From JADLFV01 sp964471555 (lineage in GTDB: Bacteria > Planctomycetota > Phycisphaerae > Phycisphaerales > Phycisphaeraceae), in assembly GCA_964471555.1 (NCBI GenBank), contig CAYYGM010000037.1, forward strand, positions 1-32,867: 32,867 nt of DNA, in the 5' to 3' direction. The position numbers and the translations under genes were made by a program. This document shows, one piece after another, positions 7,497 to 15,959 of this stretch; positions within the stretch are counted from its first letter, which is position 1; each line of letters begins with the position of its first letter. Under the pieces are notes generated by a model. It did not search any database. It worked only from the letters and a program-made list of their open reading frames with translations, and was not told the DNA's origin.

Positions 7497-8409
7497 ATTG
7501 CTGGGGCATAACCCGGGGCAGGTCGGCCGGGTCGCCGGCGATCCGCTGGTTGGGCGGCACCACCACGCCGCCGCTGATGGCAAACTTCATGGCGTCCTCA
7601 ATGCTGATCGGCAGGTCGATGGTGTCAGCTTTGGGCACGGTGATGACATAGCCGGTGAACGGCGTGGGGGAACTGGGCACGAAGACGGTCAGGCAATCGA
7701 CCCCGGCCCGATCCTGGATCTTGCGCATGGTGGTGCCGGTGACCAGGCCGACCGACCACAGCCCTTTTCGCGGATACTCAACGGCGACCACCCGGCTGAA
7801 CTGTAACTTCTTGTCCTCACCGGGGAAAAAGAAGTCCGTCACCTGCTTGATCGAGGGGTACACCCGCCGCAGCAGCGGGATGCGGTTGACCATCTCCTCG
7901 CCGCGGGCGTACAGCCTCCGGCCGACGTAGCTGGTCAGGATCAGCCCCACGAAGTAGATCAGCACGATGGCGACCACCAGCCCGATCAGGTCCAGAACCT
8001 GCCAGTTGCCGATGGCCACCCCGTTCCACCAGCGTTCGATCGCCACCCGCCGGGCCGCCTCGACCAGTAGCGGATCCTGCTGCATCCACAGCCGCCGCCG
8101 CTCCAGCCGCTCGCTGGGTGTGCCGACCAGGTATTCGCTCTGGGTAGCCCATTGTTCTTTCTTGCTGGCCGGCAACTGATCGAAAATGGTGTCGTAGTCG
8201 TCGCTGGAAGCGTGCGGCCAAGGCGAGCTGCGCAGCACCGTCCAGCGAATCCCGGAGTTGATCGGCGTGGCGATCTTGTCAGCCACGAACTGGTAAGCGA
8301 TGACGATCAGCCAGATGGTCAGGGCCGTGGGCAGCACGATCGCCAGGCCACGGAAGAAAAAGTGGCGGAAGCCCCCTCGGTGTGTTTTGGACGGGGTTTG
8401 TTCGCTCAT
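7459..8409 (-). CDS. DUF502 family membrane protein
   Basis: A 316-residue inner-membrane protein. A hydrophobic segment lies at about residues 20-42 and another at about 137-160. They flank a polar insert of roughly 90 residues that is longer than I expect for the family. After the second segment come the DUF502 marks: 'YVGRRLYARGEEMVNRIPLL' then RRVYPSIKQV, 'VEYPRKGLWSVGLVTG', and PTPFTGYVITVP. The last 14 residues are Pro-rich and come from the G-run cluster. The biochemical function is unknown. It sits between the Kelch protein and hpf, same strand. No Shine-Dalgarno sequence is seen; a TATCCT lies 10 nt before the ATG. Confidence 0.85.
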   Translation of the reverse strand: MSEQTPSKTHRGGFRHFFFRGLAIVLPTALTIWLIVIAYQFVADKIATPINSGIRWTVLRSSPWPHASSDDYDTIFDQLPASKKEQWATQSEYLVGTPSERLERRRLWMQQDPLLVEAARRVAIERWWNGVAIGNWQVLDLIGLVVAIVLIYFVGLILTSYVGRRLYARGEEMVNRIPLLRRVYPSIKQVTDFFFPGEDKKLQFSRVVAVEYPRKGLWSVGLVTGTTMRKIQDRAGVDCLTVFVPSSPTPFTGYVITVPKADTIDLPISIEDAMKFAISGGVVVPPNQRIAGDPADLPRVMPQQSPPPPDPRNSPQ

Positions 8410-8471
8410 GGAAAGGCGCAGGATAGAGGCCTTGGAGGGAAAAGTCCAAAGAGGCGGGTCTGGGGCATCGT

Positions 8472-8551
8472 GTATCGGGTCTCGGGTTTCATGGACTTTG
8501 CCTCATGGATTCTCCTGCTCTGCTCTCTTGCCGATACCCGAATCCCGATAC
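8472..8551. repeat. Palindromic element of ATCGGGT words
   Basis: The left arm 8472-8490 and the reverse complement of 8533-8551 agree at 16 of 19 positions (GTATCGGGATTCGGGTATC type). The right side continues with further copies of the word to about 8563 (CCCGACACCCGATT). The element lies between the DUF502 start and the Kelch gene and covers the last codons and stop of the Kelch gene. It carries no gene. Confidence 0.7.
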
Positions 8552-9687
8552 CCGACACCCGATTCTTCCAGCATCTCCACCACCCGCACCGGCGTCGGCA
8601 CCGACAGCCCCAGCACGGAGCCTTGCGCTTCACCGCCCAGGATGATAATGCGCCCCTGCCACGCGACCGCGGCCGCATCGTCGTGGGCCACGCTCATGTC
8701 GGGCAGTCGCCGCACGCTCAACGTCACCGGATCCAGCAGCAGGGCGCAGGTTAACTCCGTGTCGTTGTTGCTCAGGTCAGCCTGCGATTCACCCCCGGCG
8801 ATCACCAGTCCCTGTCGCGTCGGCGCCAGCACGTGATCAGCCATGCCGCCGGGCAGATCCAGGCTCGGGCCAGCCGCCACCTGCACCGGTGCGCCATTGC
8901 GCAACGTGATCAGCCAGGTCTGGTCCACCGTTCTGCCGTTGAGCATCTGGCCGCCGATCACCCACACCCGTCCGTCATCCAACAGCCAGCAGTTCATGTC
9001 ATCGAGTGGAAACGGCAGGCGCGGCCGATCGTAGTAGGTCGCCTGCATCTTCTCCACGTCGATCACCTCGAGCGTCTGCATGCCCGTGCCGCCGATCACC
9101 AGCACACGCCGCGGCCCGATCAACACCGAGCGATGCGAGAGACGGTTGCGCTTCATCTCGATCGGCCCACTCCAGGTGTTTTGCTGCGGATCGTAAACCG
9201 TGGCGATCTGAGCGCCGATTGCCACCACTCGCCCGTCGTCGAGCAGGTGCAGCGTGGGGGTGGGAATCGTACGGGGCAGATTGGCTGCGGCGCTGACGGT
9301 GCCGGCGGCCGGGTCGATCAGTTCGCAACTGTCCAGTTCATGCCGATTGCCTTCCACCCGGCGAATCCAACCGCCCACGATCAGGATGCGCCCGTCCGCC
9401 AGGGTGATCTGGCCGTGGTTGTAGCGTGGTCGTTGCAGGTGCAGCGTGCGCGTCCACTGCAACTGGTTCAGGTCCATGATCTGCACCAGATCGACCGCAC
9501 CGCCGCCGAGGTTCAGTCCGCCGCTGACCACCAGTTGGCTGCCGCTGACGGTGGCCGAGGGCTCGACCACGCCTTGCGGCATGTCGGCCAGTCGTTTCCA
9601 GGTGAATGGATCCTGCTGCTGCGCCGCCGCGCTGACCGTGGCCGCCAGAATCCATGCGAACCAGCAGATCGAAAGCTTACGCCACAT
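8503..9687 (-). CDS. Exported Kelch-repeat protein
   Basis: A 394-residue protein with a Sec signal peptide (about residues 1-22, WFAWILAATVSAAA, then QQQD). The mature part is made of Kelch blades, each with a hydrophobic strand ending in Gly-Gly: LVVSGGLNLGG, RILIVGGW, RVLVIGGTG, RVWVIGGQ, GLVIAGGES and RIIILGGEA. It should fold as a beta propeller in the periplasm or at the surface; the ligand is unknown and no enzyme motif is seen. The start at 9687 lies 11 bp inside the end of tyrS, and a longer frame upstream is only tyrS read out of frame. The last 18 or so residues (GVGYRDSGIGKRAEQENP) come from the palindromic repeat that also supplies the stop. Confidence 0.82.
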   Translation of the reverse strand: MWRKLSICWFAWILAATVSAAAQQQDPFTWKRLADMPQGVVEPSATVSGSQLVVSGGLNLGGGAVDLVQIMDLNQLQWTRTLHLQRPRYNHGQITLADGRILIVGGWIRRVEGNRHELDSCELIDPAAGTVSAAANLPRTIPTPTLHLLDDGRVVAIGAQIATVYDPQQNTWSGPIEMKRNRLSHRSVLIGPRRVLVIGGTGMQTLEVIDVEKMQATYYDRPRLPFPLDDMNCWLLDDGRVWVIGGQMLNGRTVDQTWLITLRNGAPVQVAAGPSLDLPGGMADHVLAPTRQGLVIAGGESQADLSNNDTELTCALLLDPVTLSVRRLPDMSVAHDDAAAVAWQGRIIILGGEAQGSVLGLSVPTPVRVVEMLEESGVGYRDSGIGKRAEQENP

Positions 9688-10921
9688 CAAAGCGGAACAG
9701 CCTTTTCTTGCCGGCCCGCAACAACACGAAGCCGTCGCGGGCATCGGCCGGGCCCACGCGCTGCTGGGGATCGCTGACTTTGTCATCGTGCAGTCGGACA
9801 CCGCCACCCTGTACGAGTTTCTTGGCCTCGCTGTTCGAGGAAGCAAGACCGGCCGCAACGAGCAACTGGGCGATCGTTCCACCTTCCGGCGGCAGCGGGG
9901 CGTGGGGGATGGCATCCCCGGTGACATCGCGCGAAGCACTGAAGGCTTTCCGGGCGCTGTCCATGGCTTTGTCCGCTTCGTCCTGGCCATGCACCAGTTT
10001 GGTGATCTCGTAAGCCAGGCGCTGCTTGGCGGGGTTCAGCGCAGCGCCTTCGGCAGCGGTCAGTTGCTTGATTTCATCGATGGGCACGAAGGTGAACCAG
10101 CCGAGGAACCTGGCGATGTCCGCGTCGGCGGTGTTGCGCCAGAACTGGTAGAAGTCGTAGGGCGACGTGCGGGCCGGGTCGAGCCAGATGTTGCCCTTTT
10201 CGCTTTTGCCGAACTTGCCGCCGTCGGACTTGGTCACCAGCGGGAAGGTCAGCCCCGCCAGGTCCACGTTGGCCATGCGCCGGGCCAATTCGATGCCCAT
10301 GACGATGTTGCCCCACTGGTCCTGCCCGCCCAGTTGCACGCTGCAGCCGCAGATCTGGTTCAGCTTCAGGAAGTCGATGGCCTGCATGACCATGTAGTTG
10401 AACTCGAGGAAGCTGAGGCCCGATTCGTTCGAGGGGTCCAGCCGCGTCTTGACCGAGTCCATGGTCAGCATGCGATTGACCGAAAAGTGCGGCCCGTAGG
10501 TGCGCAGCAGTTCGATCCAGTTCATCTTCGCAAGCCAGTCCGCGTTGTTGACCATGACCGCACCTGTGGTGGTGTCATCGAAGCGCACGATGCGCCCGAT
10601 CTGGGCGGCGATGGCCTTGGCGTTGCTGTCGATCTGCTCGCGCTGGAGCATCTTGCGGGCTTCGGACTTGCCGGAGGGATCGCCGACCAGGGTGGTGGCT
10701 CCGCCCAGCAGCACGATGGGCCGGTGCCCGCAGCGTTGCAGGTGAGCCAGTCCCATGATGGGCACCAGGGAGCCGACGTGCAGGCTGTCAGCGGTGGCAT
10801 CGAAGCCGATGTAGGCGGTGACGGGTTTTTCAAAGCGTTGGCGGATGTTTTCGTCGGTGGTCTGCGCCACTAGGCCGCGCTCGCGGAGCACGTCGTAGAA
10901 ATTGGCGGTTGGCGTGGTCAT
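9677..10921 (-). CDS. tyrS: Tyrosyl-tRNA synthetase
   Basis: Class I synthetase that charges tRNA-Tyr with tyrosine; cytoplasmic homodimer. The 414-residue product has the ATP-binding HIGH-type motif as DSLHVGSL (His48, Gly50), the tyrosine pocket stretch 'GGQDQWGN', the KMSKS-type loop KFGKS at residues 236-240, and a C-terminal S4-like RNA-binding domain (KLVQGGGVRLHDDKVSDP). Length fits the bacterial TyrRS with about 420 residues. The frame extends 42 codons upstream, but similarity begins at TPTANFYDVLRERGL, so the ATG at 10921 is the start. A TTGGAA-17-TAAACT promoter ends 7 nt before it. The Kelch gene overlaps its 3' end. Confidence 0.96.
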   Translation of the reverse strand: MTTPTANFYDVLRERGLVAQTTDENIRQRFEKPVTAYIGFDATADSLHVGSLVPIMGLAHLQRCGHRPIVLLGGATTLVGDPSGKSEARKMLQREQIDSNAKAIAAQIGRIVRFDDTTTGAVMVNNADWLAKMNWIELLRTYGPHFSVNRMLTMDSVKTRLDPSNESGLSFLEFNYMVMQAIDFLKLNQICGCSVQLGGQDQWGNIVMGIELARRMANVDLAGLTFPLVTKSDGGKFGKSEKGNIWLDPARTSPYDFYQFWRNTADADIARFLGWFTFVPIDEIKQLTAAEGAALNPAKQRLAYEITKLVHGQDEADKAMDSARKAFSASRDVTGDAIPHAPLPPEGGTIAQLLVAAGLASSNSEAKKLVQGGGVRLHDDKVSDPQQRVGPADARDGFVLLRAGKKRLFRFDVA

Positions 10922-10928
10922 GGCCGAG

Positions 10929-10957
10929 AGTTTATCGGTTATCATGCCCCTTTCCAA
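10929..10957 (-). promoter_or_regulatory. Predicted leaderless promoter of tyrS
   Basis: Minus strand: -35 TTGGAA (10952-10957), 17-nt spacer, -10 TAAACT (10929-10934), then 7 nt to the ATG. Each box matches the sigma-70 consensus at four of six positions. Transcription would begin at the start codon. There is no Shine-Dalgarno sequence. The divergent uronate isomerase-like gene shares this 55-bp gap. Confidence 0.5.
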
Positions 10958-10976
10958 AACGGGAGATTGCAGAATT

Positions 10977-12266
10977 ATGGATCGCAAGACACTGCAAATC
11001 GCCGTCAGCCGCATCATCAACGAGCAGCCGGTGACCGACCTGCACACGCACTGCTACGCCCCGGCCTTCGGCGACAGCAGCGACGGCACGGGCAAGGGTC
11101 TGCTGCTGTGGGGCATCGATGAGCTGGTCACCTATCACTACCTGGTGGCTGAGGTTTATCGCGTGGTGCCGCCCGATGTGCTGCCGTATGAGAAGTTCTG
11201 GGCCATGAGCAAGCAGCAGCAGGCCGACCACATCTGGCAGCACCTGTTCGTGGAGAACACGCCCATCAGCGAAGCCTGCCGCGGTGTGTTGACCACGCTG
11301 ACCAAACTGGGCCTCGATCCCAATGAAAAGACGCTCGAACCCTACCGCAAATGGTTCGCCCAGCAGAACGCCAGCGACTACATCGACAAGGTGATGCAGA
11401 TTGCCAACGTCGATTCGATCACCATGACCAACCCGGTGTTCGACGATCACGAGCGCGACATCTGGCTGAACAATCCGGCCGCCGGCACCGATCCGCGTTT
11501 CAAGGCGGTGCTGCGCATCGATCCGCTGCTGCGGCATTGGACCACGGCGGTGGCCGCCATGGCCAGACTCGGTTACCAGGTGTCCGAGACGCTGGGCCAG
11601 CAGACCATCGACGAAACCAAGCGTTTCCTGGGCGACTGGATCGATCGCATGAAGGCGGTCTATGTGGCCATGAGTCTGCCGCCGGAATTCAAGTATCCGA
11701 ACCCCGCCAATCCCACTGCGGATGCCTTCATCGAAAGGTGCCTGCTGCCGGTGCTGGCCGAGCGCGGTCTGCCCTGGGCCATGATGATCGGCAGCACGGC
11801 CCGGGTGAATCCGACCCTGCGCGAGGCCGGCGACATGCTGGGCCATGCCGACGTGATGGCCGTGGTCAATCTGTGTGCCGGCTTCCCGCGCAACCGCTTC
11901 ATGGTCTCCATGCTGTCGCGTGAAAACCAGCACGAGCTGTGCGTGGCCGCCCGCAAGTTCGCCAATCTGCTGCCGTTCGGCTGCTGGTGGTTCCTCAACA
12001 ACCCCTCGCTGATCGATGAGATCACGCGCATGCGCGTGGAACTGCTGGGCGCCAGCTTCGCCCCGCAGCACTCCGACGCCCGCATTCTCGACCAACTGAT
12101 CTACAAGTGGGACCATTCGCGCAAGCTGATCGCCAACGTGCTGGTGGATAAGTATGCCGACGCCATCGAAGCGGGCTTCAAGCTCACCGGCGAACACATC
12201 ATGCGCGACGCCCGCCTGCTGCTGCGCGACAACTACCGCAACTTCTGTAAGACTGGCTATGCGTAA
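10977..12266 (+). CDS. Uronate isomerase-like protein (amidohydrolase fold)
   Basis: A 429-residue soluble protein. The metal-site motif DLHTHC (His23, His25) near the N terminus and the C-terminal pattern WFLNN (338-342) followed by 'SDARILDQLIYKWDHSRKLI' match the layout of the UxaC glucuronate/galacturonate isomerase clan of the amidohydrolase superfamily. UxaC itself interconverts uronates and ketoses. Similarity elsewhere is weak and no other uronate catabolism gene is near, so the substrate is uncertain. The start is the ATG at 10977, with GGGAG 11 nt upstream. An upstream in-frame extension would cross the divergent tyrS promoter. A palindromic repeat follows 8 bp after its stop. Confidence 0.65.
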   Translation: MDRKTLQIAVSRIINEQPVTDLHTHCYAPAFGDSSDGTGKGLLLWGIDELVTYHYLVAEVYRVVPPDVLPYEKFWAMSKQQQADHIWQHLFVENTPISEACRGVLTTLTKLGLDPNEKTLEPYRKWFAQQNASDYIDKVMQIANVDSITMTNPVFDDHERDIWLNNPAAGTDPRFKAVLRIDPLLRHWTTAVAAMARLGYQVSETLGQQTIDETKRFLGDWIDRMKAVYVAMSLPPEFKYPNPANPTADAFIERCLLPVLAERGLPWAMMIGSTARVNPTLREAGDMLGHADVMAVVNLCAGFPRNRFMVSMLSRENQHELCVAARKFANLLPFGCWWFLNNPSLIDEITRMRVELLGASFAPQHSDARILDQLIYKWDHSRKLIANVLVDKYADAIEAGFKLTGEHIMRDARLLLRDNYRNFCKTGYA

Positions 12267-12274
12267 GCACGGGA

Positions 12275-12376
12275 CGATTCGATTTAGACAGGATGAACAG
12301 GATTACACGGATTGACAGGATGATTTTGTAATCCTGTTGATCCTGTCCATCCTGTTATCCTGTCAGAATCGAATCG
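12275..12376. repeat. Palindromic element of ACAGGAT words
   Basis: The ends 12275-12284 (CGATTCGATT) and 12367-12376 are perfect 10-bp inverted repeats. Just inside, GACAGGAT (12287-12294) pairs with ATCCTGTC (12357-12364). The interior is built of variants of ACAGGAT and ATCCTGT. The 102-bp element fills the gap between two convergent genes, ending 1 bp before the dus stop codon. It may act as a two-way terminator. Confidence 0.85.
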
Positions 12377-12377
12377 C

Positions 12378-13400
12378 TCACACCGCCTGCAACTGCTCAT
12401 CCCGCTGCCGCAGCAGGTAATCGTGCACTTGGTCAACGCTCTGCATGGCGTGCACGTCGCGTTTGAGGCCGGGCCAGGGTTGCAGGTGGGGGCTGTACCA
12501 ACTGATGCGCTGGCGGATGGCGTTGAGGGCGATGCGCCCGTCGCGCATGCGGGCCAGGTTGTCCAGGTGGGCCAGCACGCAGTTGATGCGCTCAGCCTGC
12601 GGATAGGGCGGCGGTAGTTGGCCGGTGGCCAGGTAATACGCCGTATCGCGGAAGAGCCAGGGCTGGCCCAGCGCGCCGCGGCCGATCATCACGCCGTCGC
12701 ACCCGGTGACGTCGATCATCCGTTTGGCATCCTGCGGCGTTTTGACATCGCCGTTGCCGTGAACCTTGACCTGCGGATGATGTCGCTTGACCGCTTCGAC
12801 CACCTGCGCGACCCCCGGAAGATTCACTTCACCACGAAACTTTTGTTCGGCCGTGCGGCCGTGCACCGTGATGGCGGCAACACCGGCGTCAGCCAATTGC
12901 GGCGGCAATGTCTGCGTGATGAGGGTTCCGTCGCACCAGCCCAGACGGATCTTGGCCGTCACCGGCACGCGCACCGCCCGCACCAGTTCGCGGATGATCG
13001 TCACCGCCAGGTCCGGCTCGGTCAGCAGTTTTGAGCCGCCGTTCTTCTTGGTCACCTTGTCGATGGGGCAACCCATGTTCAGGTCGATGACTTTGGCCCC
13101 ATGTTGTTCCGCCCAGCGGGCTGCTTCGACCAGCACATCGATCTGGCGGCCGTAAAGCTGCATGCAAACCGGTTGATCCTCATCGCTGGTGGCCGCCAGC
13201 CACAGGGTTTTGTCCGTTTCGCGCAGGATGGCGTGCGGGCACAGCAGGTCCGTGCAGGTCAAGCCGACGCTGCCATGGCCCTGGTAGCCCGGCACGCGGC
13301 GCACGGCCAGGCGAAACGCCAGGTCGCAGTAGCCGGCAATGGGGGCCAGCAGCAGGTTGCTTTCCAGTTGCAGTGAGCCGATCTGATGCACGCTCATCAT
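12378..13400 (-). CDS. dus: tRNA-dihydrouridine synthase
   Basis: FMN enzyme that reduces specific uridines in the tRNA D-loop with NADPH. The 340-residue protein starts with SLQLESNLLLAPIAGYCD, the FMN-phosphate side of the TIM barrel, and has the catalytic cysteine in DLNMGCPIDKVTKKNGGSKL (Cys111). Other family marks are AKIRLGW, AAITVHGRTAEQKFRG, VHGNGDVKTP and CDGVMIGRGALGQPW. Two ATG codons in a row (13400 and 13397) are possible starts. A GTG at 13391 gives an N terminus closer to E. coli DusB, and a TACAAT box lies so that a transcript could start there. Which Dus subtype it is cannot be told. The gene is convergent with the isomerase-like gene. Confidence 0.93.
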   Translation of the reverse strand: MMSVHQIGSLQLESNLLLAPIAGYCDLAFRLAVRRVPGYQGHGSVGLTCTDLLCPHAILRETDKTLWLAATSDEDQPVCMQLYGRQIDVLVEAARWAEQHGAKVIDLNMGCPIDKVTKKNGGSKLLTEPDLAVTIIRELVRAVRVPVTAKIRLGWCDGTLITQTLPPQLADAGVAAITVHGRTAEQKFRGEVNLPGVAQVVEAVKRHHPQVKVHGNGDVKTPQDAKRMIDVTGCDGVMIGRGALGQPWLFRDTAYYLATGQLPPPYPQAERINCVLAHLDNLARMRDGRIALNAIRQRISWYSPHLQPWPGLKRDVHAMQSVDQVHDYLLRQRDEQLQAV

Positions 13401-13623
13401 TGTATCGACCGTCAATCGCCGCTCCGGAAGCTTGCGCAGCGATACCGTTATTCAGCCCGTAAAAATATTCGCGTACCCAGCTTTACTTTTGGCAAAACGC
13501 GGAAACACTTCAATAAGGATATGGCAGTGTAGTCACCACATCATCGGATGCACCTGCTCTGATGCCCGGATGTTTGTGGTGTGATCCATGTCGCATGTCT
13601 TTTAATTTGTATGGAGACCAGTC

Positions 13624-14169
13624 ATGTCCAGTCCATCGACTAGCTCTCAGGCGACCACTGCCTCCAAACCTCCCAATGACACCGGGTGCGATGTTCTGAC
13701 TTTCCGTGACGAAGCCGGCGGCGCGATCACCGGGCTTGGACAGTTCAACGTGCTGCTGCGGGCGGTGGCGGCCAGCGGACATACGCTCGCCAAATCGCTG
13801 GAACACGTGGAAGATCCTTACGTTTATGCCCTGTTTCAGCGCCTGGCCGGGCGGCGACGTCAGCAGGCGAGTGAGTTGGCTCGATACGTGGTGGAGCACG
13901 GCGGACAACCGGAGATTGATCAAACCCTGCTTGCGGAATTGAACTGCATCTGGCTGCAACTGCGGACCGCGCTGTTCCTGGGCCAGTCCAGCGTCATCCT
14001 CGAACAGGTGCGCGACAACGAACGGGAACTGATGCAGCTTTACGATCAGGCCATCGCCACGCCCCATCGACCGGCGGGGCGCAAGCTGTTGGCGGAGCAT
14101 CGCCGGACGCTGGAGTTGAGCAGCACCTTGATCAGCGATCTGCGGGCGACGTATCGGCCGGCCATTTGA
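13624..14169 (+). CDS. DUF2383 (PA2169-type) four-helix-bundle protein
   Basis: A 181-residue soluble protein. After about 35 Ser/Thr-rich residues it has the ferritin-like helical repeat of the DUF2383 family: EDPYVYALFQRLAGRRRQQA, SELARYVVEHGG, a WLQLRTALFLGQ helix and ILEQVRDNERELMQLYDQAI. Members are often stress-associated; the activity is unknown. It has a good ribosome-binding site, GGAGA at 13613-13617, 6 nt before the ATG, unlike many neighbours. The 223-bp gap upstream, shared with dus, is AT-richer (AAAAATATT near 13462) and probably holds its promoter. A 6-bp hairpin at 14187-14206 follows its stop. Confidence 0.8.
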   Translation: MSSPSTSSQATTASKPPNDTGCDVLTFRDEAGGAITGLGQFNVLLRAVAASGHTLAKSLEHVEDPYVYALFQRLAGRRRQQASELARYVVEHGGQPEIDQTLLAELNCIWLQLRTALFLGQSSVILEQVRDNERELMQLYDQAIATPHRPAGRKLLAEHRRTLELSSTLISDLRATYRPAI

Positions 14170-14481
14170 AATCATGTAAAGAGGCTTTCCGCCGGGACGC
14201 GCGGAATGGCGGCTCGTGTGTCAGCGCGATTCCGATGCAACAGCGGCCGCGGCGGGGGAGAGGGCGGCAACAGGCCGTACGGGACACACCTGGCATGTGG
14301 AGGACGCCCGGCATCCTGCACAGGGGATGTATCACACCCTCCGCAGCACCGTTCGGCCTGACCGCCCCATTCCAATTTAACTGTGGCGTAACTCACCGCA
14401 GGCCGGCGATACGTTGCATCGCAGCCAGGCAGTGAACACCGGGTGTTACACGGAAACGTTCTACTGTGTACACTCGGCGGC
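14170..14481. other. 312-bp gap upstream of pyk
   Basis: No convincing gene. A hairpin lies at 14187-14192/14201-14206 (TTCCGC/GCGGAA, 8-nt loop), possibly ending the DUF2383 transcript. At the pyk end there is a GTGTACAC palindrome (14466-14473) overlapping a possible -10 box. An in-frame extension of pyk reaches 14443 but has no family similarity. Confidence 0.45.
14469..14474 (+). promoter_or_regulatory. -10-like box and GTGTACAC palindrome before pyk
   Basis: TACACT (four of six consensus positions) ends 7 nt before the pyk ATG, which would give a leaderless transcript. It overlaps the 8-bp palindrome GTGTACAC at 14466-14473, a possible operator. No -35 box or Shine-Dalgarno sequence is convincing. 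Confidence 0.35.
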
Positions 14482-15894
14482 ATGTCTGACATCCGACGCA
14501 CCAAGATCATTGCGACCCTCGGCCCGGCCACCCAGACGCCGGAGATGATCGTGCAACTGGTCGCCGCCGGCGTCAATATCTTCCGCCTGAACATGTCCCA
14601 CGCCCACCACGAGCAGGTGCGCCGCGATGTGACCCACATCCGTGCCGCCTCCGAAAAGCTCAGACGGGTCGTGGGCATTCTCATGGACACCCAGGGCCCG
14701 GCCATCCGCACCGGCGAGCGCGACGCGGACCTCAAGCTCCAGCCCGGACAGGTCATCGCCCTGACCGTGCGCGGCGAGCACAGTGAGGAGTTCACCTCCG
14801 TCGATGTCAATTACGACGACCTGGTCAACGATATCAGCGTCGGCAGCGTGGTCGTGGTTGACAACGGCAACATCAAGCTCAAGGTGCTCAAGAAAAAGCA
14901 CAATCAGCTCGAATGCGAAGTGCTGACCGAAGGCACGCTCGGTTCGCGCAAGCACATCAACCTGCCAGGGGTGCGCGTGAATCTGCCGGCCCTGACCGAC
15001 AAGGACATCGCGGACATCGAGTTGGGCATCGAGCTGGGTGTGGACTTTTTCGCCATGAGCTTCGTGCGGGCGGCTGAGGACGTGCAGCGGCTGCGGGCCA
15101 TTCTCGACTATCGCAAAGCGCCGCAGAAGATCGTGGCCAAACTGGAGGATCAGTCCGGCGTGCGCAACGTGGACGGCATCATCGACGCGGCTGACGGCAT
15201 CATGATCGCTCGCGGCGACCTGGGCATCGAGATTCCCTTCGAGGATCTGCCCCCATTGCAGCGGCGTCTGGTCAAGCGTTGCGTGGTGCGGGGCAAGCCG
15301 GTGATCGTGGCCACGCACATGCTCGAGAGCATGATCAACAGTCCGTCACCCACCCGGGCGGAAGTGACGGACGTGGCCAACGCCGTGTTCGAGCAGACCG
15401 ACGCCATCATGCTCAGCGGCGAGACTTCCATGGGCAAATATCCGCTGGAATGTGTGTCGGTGATGGATCGCATCGCCCGGCGAATTGAGCGCAGCGGCGG
15501 GGCGGAATACGCCAGGCTGGCCAAACCGGCGGACATGCACGCCAAGATCGTGCACCAGGCTGCGGACATGGCGGCCGACGTCAACGCGGATGCCATGGTG
15601 GTGTTCACCCGCACCGGGCGCATGGCCCATCATGCCGCCTGGACCCGTCTGCTGGGGCCGATGATTTACGTGTTCACCAACAACGCGCTGCTGCTCAATC
15701 AGCTCACCTTGCCGTGGGGCATTCAGCCGATCCTGTTGAACTTCACGGACGATCCGAATGAAACGGTGCACGAGGCCGGCCACGTGCTGCTGGACCGGCA
15801 GTTGATCAAACCGGGCAGCCGCATCCTGTTCGTCACCGAAGCGACCATCCAGGGCAAGCGCGTCGATACCGTGCAGATCGAAACGATCGGCTGA
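14482..15894 (+). CDS. pyk: Pyruvate kinase
   Basis: Glycolytic enzyme that makes pyruvate and ATP from phosphoenolpyruvate and ADP. The 470-residue product starts with the family opening RRTKIIATLGPA and carries 'FRLNMSHA', MDTQGPAIRTGE, the catalytic Lys220 with metal-binding Glu222 in KIVAKLEDQSGV, MIARGDLGIEIP and 'THMLESMINSPSPTRAEVTD' followed by the AIMLSGET motif. The A, B and C domains are all present at the usual length. The start is the ATG at 14482. The gene is convergent with folC, and the two stop codons sit in a shared inverted repeat. Confidence 0.97.
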   Translation: MSDIRRTKIIATLGPATQTPEMIVQLVAAGVNIFRLNMSHAHHEQVRRDVTHIRAASEKLRRVVGILMDTQGPAIRTGERDADLKLQPGQVIALTVRGEHSEEFTSVDVNYDDLVNDISVGSVVVVDNGNIKLKVLKKKHNQLECEVLTEGTLGSRKHINLPGVRVNLPALTDKDIADIELGIELGVDFFAMSFVRAAEDVQRLRAILDYRKAPQKIVAKLEDQSGVRNVDGIIDAADGIMIARGDLGIEIPFEDLPPLQRRLVKRCVVRGKPVIVATHMLESMINSPSPTRAEVTDVANAVFEQTDAIMLSGETSMGKYPLECVSVMDRIARRIERSGGAEYARLAKPADMHAKIVHQAADMAADVNADAMVVFTRTGRMAHHAAWTRLLGPMIYVFTNNALLLNQLTLPWGIQPILLNFTDDPNETVHEAGHVLLDRQLIKPGSRILFVTEATIQGKRVDTVQIETIG

Positions 15895-15959
15895 ACGATC
15901 CGAAACATCAATGTGACGCAGACCGTTTAGCGGGCGAGCTTGCTCGCCCATCGTTCAGC
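15890..15959. terminator. Two-way terminator between pyk and folC
   Basis: A perfect 8-bp stem GGGCGAGC/GCTCGCCC (15932-15939, 15942-15949) lies midway between the convergent genes. It is enclosed by a perfect 10-bp inverted repeat, GCTGAACGAT at 15890-15899 and its complement at 15950-15959, which contains the TGA stop of each gene. There is no strong T run on either side. Confidence 0.6.

Noticed and set aside
9688..9990. Longer N terminus for the Kelch protein
   Set aside because: This part is tyrS read in another frame; the signal peptide begins at 9687.
10932..12197. 421-residue open frame on the minus strand
   Set aside because: It is antisense to the uronate isomerase-like gene, with a His/Gly/Gln-rich product and no domain.
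13480..13530. Sigma-54 promoter before the DUF2383 gene (TTGGCA near 13490)
   Set aside because: The GG-N10-GC spacing of a -24/-12 promoter is not met.
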